DNA from: Vibrio sp. 05-20-BW147
Lineage (GTDB): Bacteria > Pseudomonadota > Gammaproteobacteria > Enterobacterales > Vibrionaceae
DNA: 64,000 bases
Direction of reading: 5' to 3'
Assembly: GCF_013369385.1 (NCBI RefSeq)
Contig: NZ_SZTO01000002.1
Span: forward strand, 124,001 to 188,000
In this document: positions 37,175 through 49,736 of the stretch, one piece after another
Layout: each line of letters opens with the position of its first letter
How positions within the stretch are numbered: the stretch's first letter is position 1
Translations under genes and position numbers: made by a program
The notes under the pieces: model-generated
What the model saw: the letters and a program-made list of their open reading frames with translations, nothing else
The model's database searches: none
Told to the model about the DNA's origin: nothing

Positions 37175-38407
37175 GTGTTGGAAAATGTCTTGAATATGCA
37201 GTATGACCCTGAAAAATCGATAAAAGTAGATATTTCAAACTTAACGATTGGCATGTTTGTCACCGCTATTGAAAATAGTGAACGGGTTAATTTGGCTAAC
37301 GCTGGGCGTGTTCAGTCAGAAAAAGCCATTACCCGCTTATTTGAAAGTGGGGTGAAGTTTGTGTGGGTAGACGCAGGCTTATCGGCTAAAAATTGTGTGA
37401 TTAAACCAGCGCCAAAGGTTGATAACACTGAGTGGCAAGCCGTGACAGAATCCCATTCACCAACGCCACGTAAGCAGCCAAAGAGTCGCGCCTCTAACCA
37501 AAAGAAAGCTAAAAAACTTATCGCAGAAGCTAAAGGCCTAGCTCAGAAGCTCCTTAATCAAACTTTTGAAGGCAAAGTGATTCTGGTTGATGAGATTGAG
37601 GACTGGGCTGAGGATATGATAGAAGCTGCCTTGGTGGATTCAGATGCCTTGCAGTGTGTTTCTGCCTTACGCCAAAAGGACACCTATTTGCTTGAACATT
37701 CGGTGAATGTCGCTTGTTTGTTAGTGACTTTCGGCAAGCATTTGGGCTTAGAGCGCGAAACGCTCAAACAGATGGCGATAGGTGGGATCATTCACGATAT
37801 CGGCAAGATCAAAGTAAATGATGAAGTGTTGCATAAACCAGCGCGATTAACGCCTGAAGAGTTTGAACACATGAAGCTCCATCAGGTGTTTGCCGAAGAG
37901 ATCATTGTGCATGTTGAAGGGCTAAGCGATGTGAGCCGTGACGTCTGTTTAATGCACCATGAAAAGCTTGATGGAAATGGTTACCCCAAAGGGCTAAAAG
38001 GGGATGAAATACCACTCCATGGTCGTATGAGTTGTATCGTTGATATCTATGATGCGCTCACGGCAGACCGATGCTACAAGCAAGGCATGAGCTCTGCCGA
38101 AGCCTTTAAAATCATACTCGGCTTAACCCCATTTCACTTAGATCCTGATCTGGTTTACAAATTCATTAACTGCATTGGCGTGTATCCAGTTGGTTCTATT
38201 GTCGAATTGAACGATGGTCGAGTGGGAATCGTCTGGACCTCTAACCCGACTCAACCATTGAAGCCGGAAGTGAAGTGTTTCTACTCGCGTAAATACAAAC
38301 GTTTTGTCGATGTGGCAATGGTAGATTTAAAACACAACGCGCTAAAGATTGAAAAAGCGGTGGCACCTGCATGCTTAGATGTCGATGCTAGGCCGTTTTA
38401 TGATTAG
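37175..38407 (+). CDS. DUF3391 + HD-GYP domain protein (c-di-GMP phosphodiesterase family)
   Basis: 410 residues from GTG 37175; ATG 37196 (MQYDPEKSIKVDISNL) is an alternative start. The N-terminal DUF3391 region spans about 12-130 with the typical VDISNLTIGMFVTAIE. HD-GYP at about 160-340 shows EHSVNVACLL, HD in IIHDIGKIKVND, HHEKLDGNGYPKGLKGDEI and DIYDALTADRCYK. All expected metal ligands are present, so hydrolysis of c-di-GMP is likely. It is soluble with no TM. A long Lys/Gln-rich linker (SPTPRKQPKSRASNQKK) joins the parts. It shares a terminator with the hns gene. Confidence 0.93.
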   Translation: MLENVLNMQYDPEKSIKVDISNLTIGMFVTAIENSERVNLANAGRVQSEKAITRLFESGVKFVWVDAGLSAKNCVIKPAPKVDNTEWQAVTESHSPTPRKQPKSRASNQKKAKKLIAEAKGLAQKLLNQTFEGKVILVDEIEDWAEDMIEAALVDSDALQCVSALRQKDTYLLEHSVNVACLLVTFGKHLGLERETLKQMAIGGIIHDIGKIKVNDEVLHKPARLTPEEFEHMKLHQVFAEEIIVHVEGLSDVSRDVCLMHHEKLDGNGYPKGLKGDEIPLHGRMSCIVDIYDALTADRCYKQGMSSAEAFKIILGLTPFHLDPDLVYKFINCIGVYPVGSIVELNDGRVGIVWTSNPTQPLKPEVKCFYSRKYKRFVDVAMVDLKHNALKIEKAVAPACLDVDARPFYD

Positions 38408-38508
38408 GTTAGAAGGCTGGTGTGAATTTCTATGGTTACCGGAATAGACAATCAACGCTTGTGAGCTAATGTTCATGTTTATCGGTAGGGGAAATTAAAT
38501 TGCATCAA

Positions 38509-38549
38509 TAAAAAAGACCACCAGCACTGAGTGTTAGTGGTCTTTTTGA
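38509..38549. terminator. Bidirectional intrinsic terminator
   Basis: AAAAAGACCAC (38511-38521) pairs with GTGGTCTTTTT (38537-38547). It serves the HD-GYP gene and hns. Confidence 0.87.
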
Positions 38550-38573
38550 ATTTTATCTCTATCTCAAAATCAA

Positions 38574-38981
38574 TTAGATTTCGAAGTCTTCTAGAGATTT
38601 ACCCGCATCTAATTGAGCTTGGATTGCAGAAGGTGTACGACCTTGGCCAGTCCAAGTTTTCTCTTCGCCATTTGTGTCAACATATTTGTATTTTGCTGGG
38701 CGAGGAGCTCGTTTACCTTTGTTCTTTGTTTTAGTCTCACCAGCAAGTGCGCTGATAAGTGCTTCAAGATCAATTCCGTCTTTAGCAATTTGTTCTGCAA
38801 TCGCAGCTAGTTTAGCTTCTTGCTCGGCTTTTGCTGCACGCTCTTCCGCTTCTGCTTCTTGACGTTCTGCTACAACGGTCGTCAATTTATCTAGAGCTTC
38901 TTCTAGTTGTTCCAGAGTCAGTTCACGGGAAAAAGCACGCAGGCTGCGAATGTTTAACAGAGTTTTAGTGAGTTCAGACAT
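38574..38981 (-). CDS. hns: H-NS family nucleoid-associated protein
   Basis: 135 residues. An N-terminal oligomerisation helix region (MSELTKTLLNIRSLRAFSRE and the Glu/Ala-rich coiled coil to about 75) is followed by a flexible linker and a C-terminal DNA-binding domain with the AT-hook-like motif TWTGQGRTPSAIQ. It silences AT-rich, often acquired genes and shapes the chromosome. It is monocistronic with a long AT-rich upstream region, where autoregulation is common in the family. Length and motifs match Vibrio H-NS. Confidence 0.96.
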   Translation of the reverse strand: MSELTKTLLNIRSLRAFSRELTLEQLEEALDKLTTVVAERQEAEAEERAAKAEQEAKLAAIAEQIAKDGIDLEALISALAGETKTKNKGKRAPRPAKYKYVDTNGEEKTWTGQGRTPSAIQAQLDAGKSLEDFEI

Positions 38982-39460
38982 AACCTTTCCTATATATTTG
39001 TTAAGTCAATTGTCTAATTTATACCGAGAATTAGATTGCACAAGCTTAATTAATTCTTAGATTACTAATATTAACGTTATGTACGATATAAGCAATAATT
39101 AAAATGAAAAAATAGCAATAATGTTTATAAAAAGGTAGTTTCGTTACGTCTTGCGTTTGTTCAGGTTAAACTTCCCGCAATCAAGTAAGCTAAGATAAAG
39201 ACTGATCTTATATATAAAACTTAAATAAACTATTTTGTATGTGTGCTCGTTGAATTCATGTCTGGTTATCAGGCCTGTTATTGTATTTCCACTAGAAAAT
39301 GGTTGGAGTAAATACATAGAAAACTGGTCTCATAAAGGTGGCGTCAAATTTCGTTGTAAGAAGATAGATCTGTTGCAAATAGGTTCACTCTGAGTACAAT
39401 AGACGATACCTGATGCGATAACTTAGATTATTTGTTGTTTTTTTGGACAGTAATTGGTTA
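38982..39460. other. AT-rich intergenic region between hns and the lysine riboswitch
   Basis: No ORF with a ribosome site is seen. The hns promoter lies at its left side. The stretch 39000-39130 is strongly AT-rich with A and T tracts, consistent with H-NS binding to its own promoter. Promoter elements for the riboswitch transcript should lie around 39360-39460. Confidence 0.45.
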
Positions 39461-39469
39461 AGAGTTTGT

Positions 39470-39645
39470 TATCGCCGTAGAGGCGCAATGGTAAAGAGTA
39501 GCTATTATTGGGGTGATGCCAATGAATAATAGTGAAAGGTGTCCATTGCCGAAGTGAGTTGCATATCAAAGCTTCTTGCTGGGGTTGCATCCGAAAGGAA
39601 CAACACTGCCATAGTATTTAACTTATAACTATGGAGCGCTACTGT
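39470..39645 (+). promoter_or_regulatory. Lysine riboswitch (L box)
   Basis: Conserved elements appear in order: GTAGAGGCGCAATGGTAAAG (39477-39496) with AGAGTAGC close behind, GGGTGATGCC (39511-39520), GTCCATTGCCGAAG (39541-39554), GGGGTTGCATCCGAAAGGAA (39581-39600), then CAACACTGCCATAG (39601-39614) and the closing TATGGAGCGCTACTGTA (39629-39645) that pairs back to the 5' GTAGAGGCGC region. This is the five-helix lysine aptamer pattern. No strong terminator follows, so control could be at translation or by a weak stem (GAAGTG/CACTTC near 39655-39668). It regulates the NhaC-family carrier. Confidence 0.87.
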
Positions 39646-39757
39646 AGGTTGGGTGAAGTGTCCACTTCCCTGTCGCTTAGTTCAACATAAGTATCGAAAT
39701 AAGTTCGTATACTTTGTCTGCAGTAGATCTCTAGCCAAACTTTGGTTTTTGAAGATC

Positions 39758-41359
39758 ATGAATTTAATAGATTTTGCTACATCTCCCATTTCACTTTTGC
39801 CGCCGATAGTGGCACTGACGCTAGCCATTTTAACGCGTAAAGTGCTTGTATCGCTCGGTGTCGGTATTCTTCTAGGTGCAGTGTTACTGAATGATTATTC
39901 GGTAGGCTCTGCGGCAGCTTATATTACAGATAAAGTTTCAGCTGTTTTTATTGAAGATGGTGGCATCAATACTTGGAATATGAGTATTGTTGGTTTCTTG
40001 TTGTTATTGGGTATGACCACCGCTCTACTGACTCTTTCTGGAGGCACTCGAGCTTTTGCTGAATGGGCACAGACTCGAGTGAAAAGTAAGCGAGGTTCGA
40101 AATTACTAGCAGCGTTTTTAGGCGTATTCATTTTTGTAGACGACTATTTCAATAGCCTAGCTGTAGGTGCGATTTCTCGCCCAGTAACGGACCGCTTTTA
40201 TGTTTCACGCGCCAAACTTGCTTATATTCTAGACTCAACAGCAGCACCAATGTGTGTGGTGATGCCTGCATCGAGTTGGGGTGCGTACATCATGACCATT
40301 ATCGGCGGTATTTTGGTGTCACATGGCATCACTGAATATTCCGCATTAGGCGCATATCTACGTTTAGTACCGATGAACTTCTACGCGATTTTCGCCTTGT
40401 TAATGGTGTTTGCGGTCGCTTGGTTTGGTTTAGACATTGGTAAAATGCGTGAACATGAAATTGCTGCCTCACAAGGCCGTGGCTTTGACAATGACGCTGA
40501 TACTGACCTAAAAGAAGCGCATGAAATTGACGAAGAGCTTGATATCCGTGAAAGCGATAAAGGTAAAGTAACCGATCTTGTTATGCCGATCATTGCTTTG
40601 ATTATTGCAACGGTCGCTTCAATGCTCTATACCGGTGGCCAAGCACTTGCGGCCGATGGTAAAGCGTTCGACTTGCTTGGTGCATTCGAAAATACCAACG
40701 TAGGTACATCGCTGATTTATGGTGGTCTGGTTGGTTTGGCTGTGGCCTTGTTCACCGTGTTCAAACAAGGTCTTCCAGTTGCAGAAATTGCTCGTACTTT
40801 ATGGATCGGTGCTAAATCGATGTTTGGTGCAATCCTTATTCTGATTTTCGCCTGGACTATCGGTTCGGTTATTGGCGACATGAAAACAGGTAGCTACTTG
40901 TCTTCTATGGCACAAGGCAATATTAACCCTCATTGGTTACCCGTAATTTTATTCTTGCTTTCAGGTTTGATGGCGTTTTCTACCGGAACATCGTGGGGCA
41001 CGTTTGGGATTATGCTACCTATCGCGGGTGATATGGCGGGTGCGACAGATATCGCTCTTATGCTTCCTATGCTAAGTGCAGTATTAGCGGGTTCTGTTTT
41101 TGGTGATCACTGTTCACCGATTTCTGATACGACGATTCTTTCTTCAACGGGCGCACGTTGTCATCATATTGACCACGTAGCGACTCAGTTGCCTTATGCA
41201 CTTGCAGTGGCATTGGTTTCTTGTATTGGTTTCGTGGTATTGGGTATGACCGCTTCCGTTATGTTCTCACTGGCGGCTGCAACCATGGCATTCATCATCG
41301 TTTGTGCAATCCTCTCTTGGTTGTCAAAAGCAAAGATTGAGTCTTGCCAACAAGCGTAA
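39758..41359 (+). CDS. NhaC-family carrier under a lysine riboswitch (probable lysine transporter, LysW type)
   Basis: 533 residues from ATG 39758 (MNLIDFATSPISLLPPIVAL), with GAAG just upstream; the frame is open upstream only because it crosses the leader. About 12 TM segments. Motifs such as IFVDDYFNSLAVGAISRPVTD, SWGAYIM, FSTGTSWGTFGIMLPIAGD and VFGDHCSPISDTTILSSTGA are those of the NhaC/ArsB-like ion transporter superfamily. By sequence it would be called a Na+/H+ antiporter. The lysine riboswitch in front instead supports lysine import, as proposed by comparative genomics for LysW proteins. Confidence 0.92.
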   Translation: MNLIDFATSPISLLPPIVALTLAILTRKVLVSLGVGILLGAVLLNDYSVGSAAAYITDKVSAVFIEDGGINTWNMSIVGFLLLLGMTTALLTLSGGTRAFAEWAQTRVKSKRGSKLLAAFLGVFIFVDDYFNSLAVGAISRPVTDRFYVSRAKLAYILDSTAAPMCVVMPASSWGAYIMTIIGGILVSHGITEYSALGAYLRLVPMNFYAIFALLMVFAVAWFGLDIGKMREHEIAASQGRGFDNDADTDLKEAHEIDEELDIRESDKGKVTDLVMPIIALIIATVASMLYTGGQALAADGKAFDLLGAFENTNVGTSLIYGGLVGLAVALFTVFKQGLPVAEIARTLWIGAKSMFGAILILIFAWTIGSVIGDMKTGSYLSSMAQGNINPHWLPVILFLLSGLMAFSTGTSWGTFGIMLPIAGDMAGATDIALMLPMLSAVLAGSVFGDHCSPISDTTILSSTGARCHHIDHVATQLPYALAVALVSCIGFVVLGMTASVMFSLAAATMAFIIVCAILSWLSKAKIESCQQA

Positions 41360-41382
41360 CCTATTTATTTATATGAACTTTG

Positions 41383-41410
41383 AAAGGGTAGCTTCGGCTG
41401 CCCTTTTTAT
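41383..41410 (+). terminator. Intrinsic terminator after the NhaC-family gene
   Basis: AAAGGGTAGC and GCTGCCCTTT pair around a TTCG tetraloop (41383-41406), followed by T's. Confidence 0.87.
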
Positions 41411-41516
41411 TTGTCTTATACAAATTGATATTTTTTAAAATAAAGTGTTGCAAAATAAGAGAAGCTTAGTTAGTGTGGATATCAACGAAGCAATCAAGCT
41501 AAGAGCCTATATAAGT

Positions 41517-41564
41517 ATGCGTAATTTTGTAATGAACATTCATCACCATCATCACCCAGTCTAG
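41517..41564 (+). CDS. hisL: his operon leader peptide
   Basis: 15 residues, MRNFVMNIHHHHHPV, ending at TAG 41562-41564. Five consecutive His codons (CAT CAC CAT CAT CAC) make it a histidine-starvation sensor. Ribosome stalling here would favour the upstream anti-terminator stem over the terminator at 41638-41675. A second in-frame ATG at 41532 could also start it. The ribosome site is weak (AAGAG about 11 bases upstream). Confidence 0.88.
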   Translation: MRNFVMNIHHHHHPV

Positions 41565-41585
41565 TCTTTCGGGAGATGTACGCAT

Positions 41586-41675
41586 ACCCGGGAGATAGGA
41601 AACTCCCGGAGGTGAAAATCATCAAATTCAGATTTTAAACCCTCGGGAGACCAACATCTCTCGAGGGTTTTTTAG
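41586..41675 (+). promoter_or_regulatory. his attenuator: pause/anti-terminator stems and terminator
   Basis: A first stem pairs ACCCGGGAG (41585-41593) with CTCCCGGAGGT (41603-41613). The terminator pairs AACCCTCGGGAGA (41638-41650) with TCTCTCGAGGGTT (41657-41669), followed by a T run. The repeated CGGGAGA/CTCCCG/TCTCGAG segments allow alternative pairing, the usual attenuation layout. It acts on hisGDCBHAFI. Confidence 0.85.
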
Positions 41676-41719
41676 TTTTCACTTTCATCATTTTCAAATT
41701 GAAGCACAGGGACAATGTC

Positions 41720-42616
41720 ATGCAAACACAACGCTTAAGAATTGCAATTCAGAAAAAAGGCCGACTGAGTGAAGAGTGCCAAGGGCTCTTAAAAAAGTGT
41801 GGCGTTAAATTCAATATTATGGGTGAGCGTTTAGTCGTTCACTCAGAAAATATGCCAATTGATCTGTTATTAGTTCGTGATGATGACATCCCAGGGCTGA
41901 TCATGGATGGCGTTGTTGACCTTGGTTTTATCGGTGAAAACGTGTTGGAAGAAGTGCGTCTAGAGCGCAAAGCCACTGGTGATGCTTGTCAATTTGAAAC
42001 CTTGAGTCGTCTAGATTTTGGTGGATGTCGTTTGTCCATCGCGATTGATAAAGATGAAAAATACAATGGCCCACAAGATCTTGCTGGGAAACGTATTGCG
42101 ACGACTTACCCACAACTGCTCAAAGCGTATATGGATCGACAAGGTGTGCCTTTCTCAACCTGTATGCTGACAGGCTCAGTTGAAGTGGCGCCTCGTGCTG
42201 GTTTAGCGGATGCAATCGCTGATTTGGTTTCAACAGGCGCAACACTTGAAGCCAATGGCCTAAAAGAGGCTGAGGTTATTTTCCAATCGAAAGCAACACT
42301 TATTCAACGTTCAGGTGAGTTTGCCCAAGACAAGCAAGCGCTTATCGAGAAGCTGTTAACGCGTATGCAAGGCGTTCAGCAAGCCAAAGAATCCAAATAC
42401 ATCATGCTACATGCTCCAGTTGATAAGCTAGAACAGATCAAAGCACTGTTGCCAGGGGCGGAAGATCCAACCGTGTTACCACTGTCTGCAGAGAAACAAC
42501 GAGTGGCCGTCCATTTGGTGAGTACAGAAAACCTATTCTGGGAAACGATGGAACAGCTCAAAGAACTTGGCGCGAGCTCTATTCTTGTTCTACCAATTGA
42601 AAAAATGATGGAGTAA
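41720..42616 (+). CDS. hisG: ATP phosphoribosyltransferase
   Basis: 298 residues from ATG 41720 ([20 protein letters not shown]); seven upstream codons in frame are not needed. It catalyses the first step of histidine synthesis, joining ATP and PRPP. It is the long form with a C-terminal ACT-like regulatory domain (about 225-298), so feedback inhibition by histidine is expected. The PRPP loop region appears in [20 protein letters not shown]. First gene of the attenuated operon; hisD follows after 5 bases. Confidence 0.97.
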   Translation: MQTQRLRIAIQKKGRLSEECQGLLKKCGVKFNIMGERLVVHSENMPIDLLLVRDDDIPGLIMDGVVDLGFIGENVLEEVRLERKATGDACQFETLSRLDFGGCRLSIAIDKDEKYNGPQDLAGKRIATTYPQLLKAYMDRQGVPFSTCMLTGSVEVAPRAGLADAIADLVSTGATLEANGLKEAEVIFQSKATLIQRSGEFAQDKQALIEKLLTRMQGVQQAKESKYIMLHAPVDKLEQIKALLPGAEDPTVLPLSAEKQRVAVHLVSTENLFWETMEQLKELGASSILVLPIEKMME

Positions 42617-42621
42617 GGCTC

Positions 42622-44969
<2,348 letters not shown>

Positions 44970-44988
44970 GTAGAAAAAGAATGAATCG

Positions 44989-45008
44989 CTCTCGCTAAAC
45001 AGCGAGAG
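44989..45008 (+). promoter_or_regulatory. Intercistronic hairpin between hisC and hisB
   Basis: An 8-bp perfect stem CTCTCGCT/AGCGAGAG with an AAAC loop. No T run follows, so it is more likely an RNA processing or stabilising stem than a terminator. Confidence 0.5.
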
Positions 45009-45038
45009 TGCCAAAAGAATAGCAATAAGGAAGTTCGA

Positions 45039-46112
45039 GTGAGCAAACAACAAAAAATCCTTTTTATCGACCGTGACGGCACTTTGATCGTGGAACCACC
45101 AGTCGATTTTCAAGTAGACCGTCTCGACAAATTGAAACTGGAACCGTTTGTGATTCCAAGCCTGTTGTCGTTGCAGGAAGCGGGATACCGTCTAGTGATG
45201 GTCACCAACCAAGACGGCCTTGGAACAGACAGCTATCCGCAAGAAGATTTTGATGCGCCACACAATATGATGATGGAGATTTTCGAATCTCAAGGGGTGA
45301 AATTTGATGATGTACTGATCTGCCCTCATTTTGAAAAAGACAATTGCTCTTGTCGCAAACCGAAATTGGGCTTGGTAAAAGAGTACCTTCAAGCGGGTAA
45401 AGTGGATTTCCAGAACTCGTTCGTGATTGGCGATCGTCAAACCGATCTTCAACTTGCAGAGAACATGGCCATTCGTGGCATTCAATACAACCCAGAAACC
45501 ATGGGTTGGAAACGGATCCTGAAAGATCTGACGGTGAAAGCGCGTGTTGCTGAAGTCATTCGTACTACGAAAGAAACCGACATCAAAGTTGCAGTTAACC
45601 TTGATGAACAAGGCGGCAATGACATCTCTACAGGTCTTGGTTTCTTCGACCACATGTTGGATCAAATCGCGACGCACGGTGGATTCCAGATGGTGTGCAA
45701 AGTAGAAGGTGACCTGCACATCGATGATCACCACACGGTAGAAGATACCGCTCTTGCTTTGGGTCAGGCGTTGAAAGAAGCACTGGGTGACAAACGTGGT
45801 ATTGGTCGCTTTGGCTTCAGCCTGCCAATGGATGAGTGCTTGGCACAATGTGCACTGGACCTATCTGGTCGTCCTTACCTTAAGTTCGACGCGCAATTCA
45901 GCCGTGAGCAAGTGGGTGACCTTTCAACAGAGATGGTGGTTCACTTCTTCCGCTCTCTGACTGACACCCTAGCGTGTACGCTGCACCTTTCTTCTGCGGG
46001 CAACAATGATCACCACATCATTGAGAGCCTATTTAAAGCGTTTGGTCGTACTCTGCGCCAAGCAATCAAAGTAGAAGGCACTGAGCTACCAAGTAGTAAA
46101 GGCGTGCTTTAA
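45039..46112 (+). CDS. hisB: Bifunctional histidinol-phosphatase / imidazoleglycerol-phosphate dehydratase
   Basis: 357 residues, GTG start with AAGGAAG upstream. The N-terminal HAD phosphatase (1-165) has the DxD motif [12 protein letters not shown] and zinc-binding [17 protein letters not shown]. The C-terminal IGPD domain (about 168-357) has [35 protein letters not shown] and a late [13 protein letters not shown], whose His/Glu residues bind Mn2+. The fusion is typical of gammaproteobacteria. It performs steps 6 and 8 of the pathway. Confidence 0.97.
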   Translation: MSKQQKILFIDRDGTLIVEPPVDFQVDRLDKLKLEPFVIPSLLSLQEAGYRLVMVTNQDGLGTDSYPQEDFDAPHNMMMEIFESQGVKFDDVLICPHFEKDNCSCRKPKLGLVKEYLQAGKVDFQNSFVIGDRQTDLQLAENMAIRGIQYNPETMGWKRILKDLTVKARVAEVIRTTKETDIKVAVNLDEQGGNDISTGLGFFDHMLDQIATHGGFQMVCKVEGDLHIDDHHTVEDTALALGQALKEALGDKRGIGRFGFSLPMDECLAQCALDLSGRPYLKFDAQFSREQVGDLSTEMVVHFFRSLTDTLACTLHLSSAGNNDHHIIESLFKAFGRTLRQAIKVEGTELPSSKGVL

Positions 46113-46138
46113 GGCTCACGTTAGCAAGGAGAAAAACA

Positions 46139-46753
46139 GTGACAGAACAGAAAGTTGTCATTATCGATACTGGCTGTGCCAACGTCTCTTCGGTGAAGTT
46201 TGCCATTGAACGCCTAGGCTATGACGTAACGATTTCAAAAGATCCACAAGTGGTATTGGCAGCTGACAAGCTATTTCTACCGGGCGTGGGAACCGCCAGT
46301 GAAGCGATGAAGAACCTAGAAGAGCGCGATCTGATCAGCTTGGTAAAACAGGTAGAAAAGCCGCTGCTCGGTATCTGTTTAGGCATGCAACTGTTGGGCA
46401 AAGTATCTCAAGAGAAAGGGCAGAAAGCCAACGAGTTAGTTGAGTGTCTTGGACTTTGTGACGGTGAAGTGAAACTGCTACAAACTGGCGACTTACCGCT
46501 GCCGCATATGGGCTGGAACACGGTGTCTGCAAAAGCAGGTAACCCACTGTTCAAAGGTATTGAAGAAGGTGAGTACTTCTACTTCGTGCACAGCTTTGCA
46601 ATGCCAGTTGGGGACTACACCATTGCTGAATGTGAATACGGCAACTCGTTCACAGCGGCAGTACAAAGTGGCAACTACTACGGTGTGCAGTTCCATCCTG
46701 AGCGTTCTTCAAAAGCGGGCGCGAAGCTTATTCAAAACTTCTTAGAATTATAA
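46139..46753 (+). CDS. hisH: Imidazole glycerol phosphate synthase, glutaminase subunit
   Basis: 204 residues, GTG start preceded by AAGGAGAAAA. Class I glutamine amidotransferase triad: Cys in [12 protein letters not shown], His and Glu in [14 protein letters not shown]. It supplies ammonia to HisF through the subunit tunnel. It lies 26 bases after hisB and 12 bases before hisA. Confidence 0.97.
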   Translation: MTEQKVVIIDTGCANVSSVKFAIERLGYDVTISKDPQVVLAADKLFLPGVGTASEAMKNLEERDLISLVKQVEKPLLGICLGMQLLGKVSQEKGQKANELVECLGLCDGEVKLLQTGDLPLPHMGWNTVSAKAGNPLFKGIEEGEYFYFVHSFAMPVGDYTIAECEYGNSFTAAVQSGNYYGVQFHPERSSKAGAKLIQNFLEL

Positions 46754-48254
<1,501 letters not shown>

Positions 48255-48258
<4 letters not shown>

Positions 48259-48890
48259 GTTTTAAAACCGCCGAAGTCAGCTCGCTCGCTGAGCGAATCA
48301 ACTGGGAAAAGGTGGACGGTCTGGTACCTGCCATCGTACAAGATTTCCAATCGAGCCAAGTGCTGATGATGGGTTACATGAACCAAGAAGCCTTGGTGAA
48401 AACGGGGGAAACAGGCCAAGTAACGTTTTTCTCTCGTACCAAAGAACGCCTTTGGACCAAAGGTGAAACGTCAGGTAACGTGCTGCAATTGGTGAACATG
48501 TCGTTGGATTGTGATAACGACACACTGCTAGTGAAAGTCAATCCAATTGGGCCAACGTGTCATACGGGCACGACCACTTGCTGGGATGGTGATCCACAGG
48601 AAGAATCACAAATGGTGTGGCTTCATCAACTTGAGCAGCTACTGGCTGCCCGCAAGAGTGCCGATCCAGATTCCTCTTATACTGCCAGTCTGTATGCTCG
48701 TGGTACCAAGCGTATTTCGCAGAAAGTGGGCGAAGAAGGCGTTGAAGTCGCGCTTGCGGCGACGTCGGGCGATAAGGCGGAGTTAGTGTGTGAATCGGCA
48801 GACTTGATTTACCATCTAATGGTATTGCTGCAAGACCAAGGCCTATCGATGAATGATGTGATCAATAAGCTTAAAGAGCGTCATAAGTAA
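48255..48890 (+). CDS. hisI: Bifunctional phosphoribosyl-AMP cyclohydrolase / phosphoribosyl-ATP pyrophosphatase
   Basis: 211 residues; the HisI-HisE fusion (hisIE). The cyclohydrolase half (about 1-115) has [22 protein letters not shown] and Zn/Mg ligands in [11 protein letters not shown] and [12 protein letters not shown]. The pyrophosphatase half (about 125-211) has [18 protein letters not shown] with the EExxE-type metal site. Last gene of the operon, with the terminator 48 bases downstream. Confidence 0.97.
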
Positions 48891-48936
48891 GATAGAGACA
48901 AGGTCAAGGTTGATAGGGACTAGGGCCCTAGTAGAG

Positions 48937-48967
48937 AGTGCGCAGGGACTCTGCGCACTTCGTTTTT
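48937..48967 (+). terminator. Intrinsic terminator of the his operon
   Basis: AGTGCGCAG (48938-48946) pairs with CTGCGCACT (48951-48959). TCG and a T6 run follow. Confidence 0.85.
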
Positions 48968-49030
48968 TAGAAAGAGTTATGGAATTCAGGGCGCTTTACT
49001 TACGGAAAGGAAAGATTTAAGGTTTTTTAG

Positions 49031-49142
49031 AACCTAGAACCTAGAACCTAGAACCTAGAACCTAGAACCTAGAACCTAGAACCTAGAACCTAGAACCTAG
49101 AACCTAGAACCTAGAACCTAGAACCTAGAACCTAGAACCTAG
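49031..49142. repeat. Heptamer tandem repeat (AACCTAG) x 16
   Basis: 112 bases made of exactly 16 perfect copies of AACCTAG (reverse complement CTAGGTT). It lies between the his terminator and the stop codon of ychJ, 15 bases from that stop. It is not a multiple of 3, and neither gene reads through it. Each unit contains CTAG, a tetramer usually rare in gammaproteobacteria. Perfect identity suggests recent expansion by slippage. Confidence 0.97.
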
Positions 49143-49157
49143 TTTTTCCCTTGGCTC

Positions 49158-49661
49158 TTACCCACAACATTTCTTAAATTTCTTACCGCTTCCACAGATA
49201 CACGGATCGTTGCGGCCCACTTTCAAACTACTGACAGATTGATTTAACCGCGGATCTTGCTCTGGCTCTTCTTCCGGAAAGGTGCCATCAATGTAATACC
49301 AAAGCCCGTCTTCTTTCACAAAGCGTGAGCGTTCGGTCATACAGTAGCGTTTGCCGTCTTCATCAAAGTAAGCGTTGAACTCAACAAAGCCTTCATTTTC
49401 GTTGCCGCCTGCTTCTGCTTTGACCACTTCAAGCTTGCACCAATCATTCTCAATGGATTCCGCGATGCCTTCGCGCTGTTCTTCGGCATGGCAGCTTGGG
49501 TGGTAGGTATTCACCACGTAATCGACCAAGCCCAATACGTGGGCACTGTAACGAGAACGCATCAGTTGTTCCGGTGTGATCACATCGGCGTGGTGCTTAT
49601 GGGCAATTTCACAACACAAAGCATAGGTACGGTTTGATCCGCAAGGGCAAGAAGCAGCCAT
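49158..49661 (-). CDS. ychJ: YchJ family SEC-C metal-binding protein
   Basis: 167 residues from ATG 49661 ([20 protein letters not shown]). An upstream in-frame extension is open but would cross the neighbouring gene's terminator. Two zinc SEC-C motifs flank an NTF2-like core: the N-terminal [13 protein letters not shown] and the C-terminal [16 protein letters not shown]. The middle has [20 protein letters not shown], the YchJ signature. Biochemical function is not established. A SecA-like metal motif alone does not prove a link to secretion. Confidence 0.9.
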   Translation of the reverse strand: MAASCPCGSNRTYALCCEIAHKHHADVITPEQLMRSRYSAHVLGLVDYVVNTYHPSCHAEEQREGIAESIENDWCKLEVVKAEAGGNENEGFVEFNAYFDEDGKRYCMTERSRFVKEDGLWYYIDGTFPEEEPEQDPRLNQSVSSLKVGRNDPCICGSGKKFKKCCG

Positions 49662-49692
49662 AAATTGAAATCTCAGCAAATAAAGCGATAAA

Positions 49693-49726
49693 ACAAACAA
49701 CCCCACTGTTGTGGGGTTGTTTGTCA
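49693..49726 (-). terminator. Intrinsic terminator of the EAL-HDOD gene
   Basis: A perfect 14-bp stem ACAAACAACCCCAC (49693-49706)/GTGGGGTTGTTTGT (49711-49724). On the minus strand TTTTAT follows. Confidence 0.87.
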
Positions 49727-49736
49727 TTATAACGAG

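Noticed and set aside
45192-45848. 218-residue minus-strand open frame
   Set aside because: It is antisense to hisB, whose motifs are intact. Its product has no family features.
49031-49142. Heptamer array considered as CRISPR or telomere-like end
   Set aside because: Units are contiguous with no spacers, no cas genes are near, and unique genes lie on both sides.
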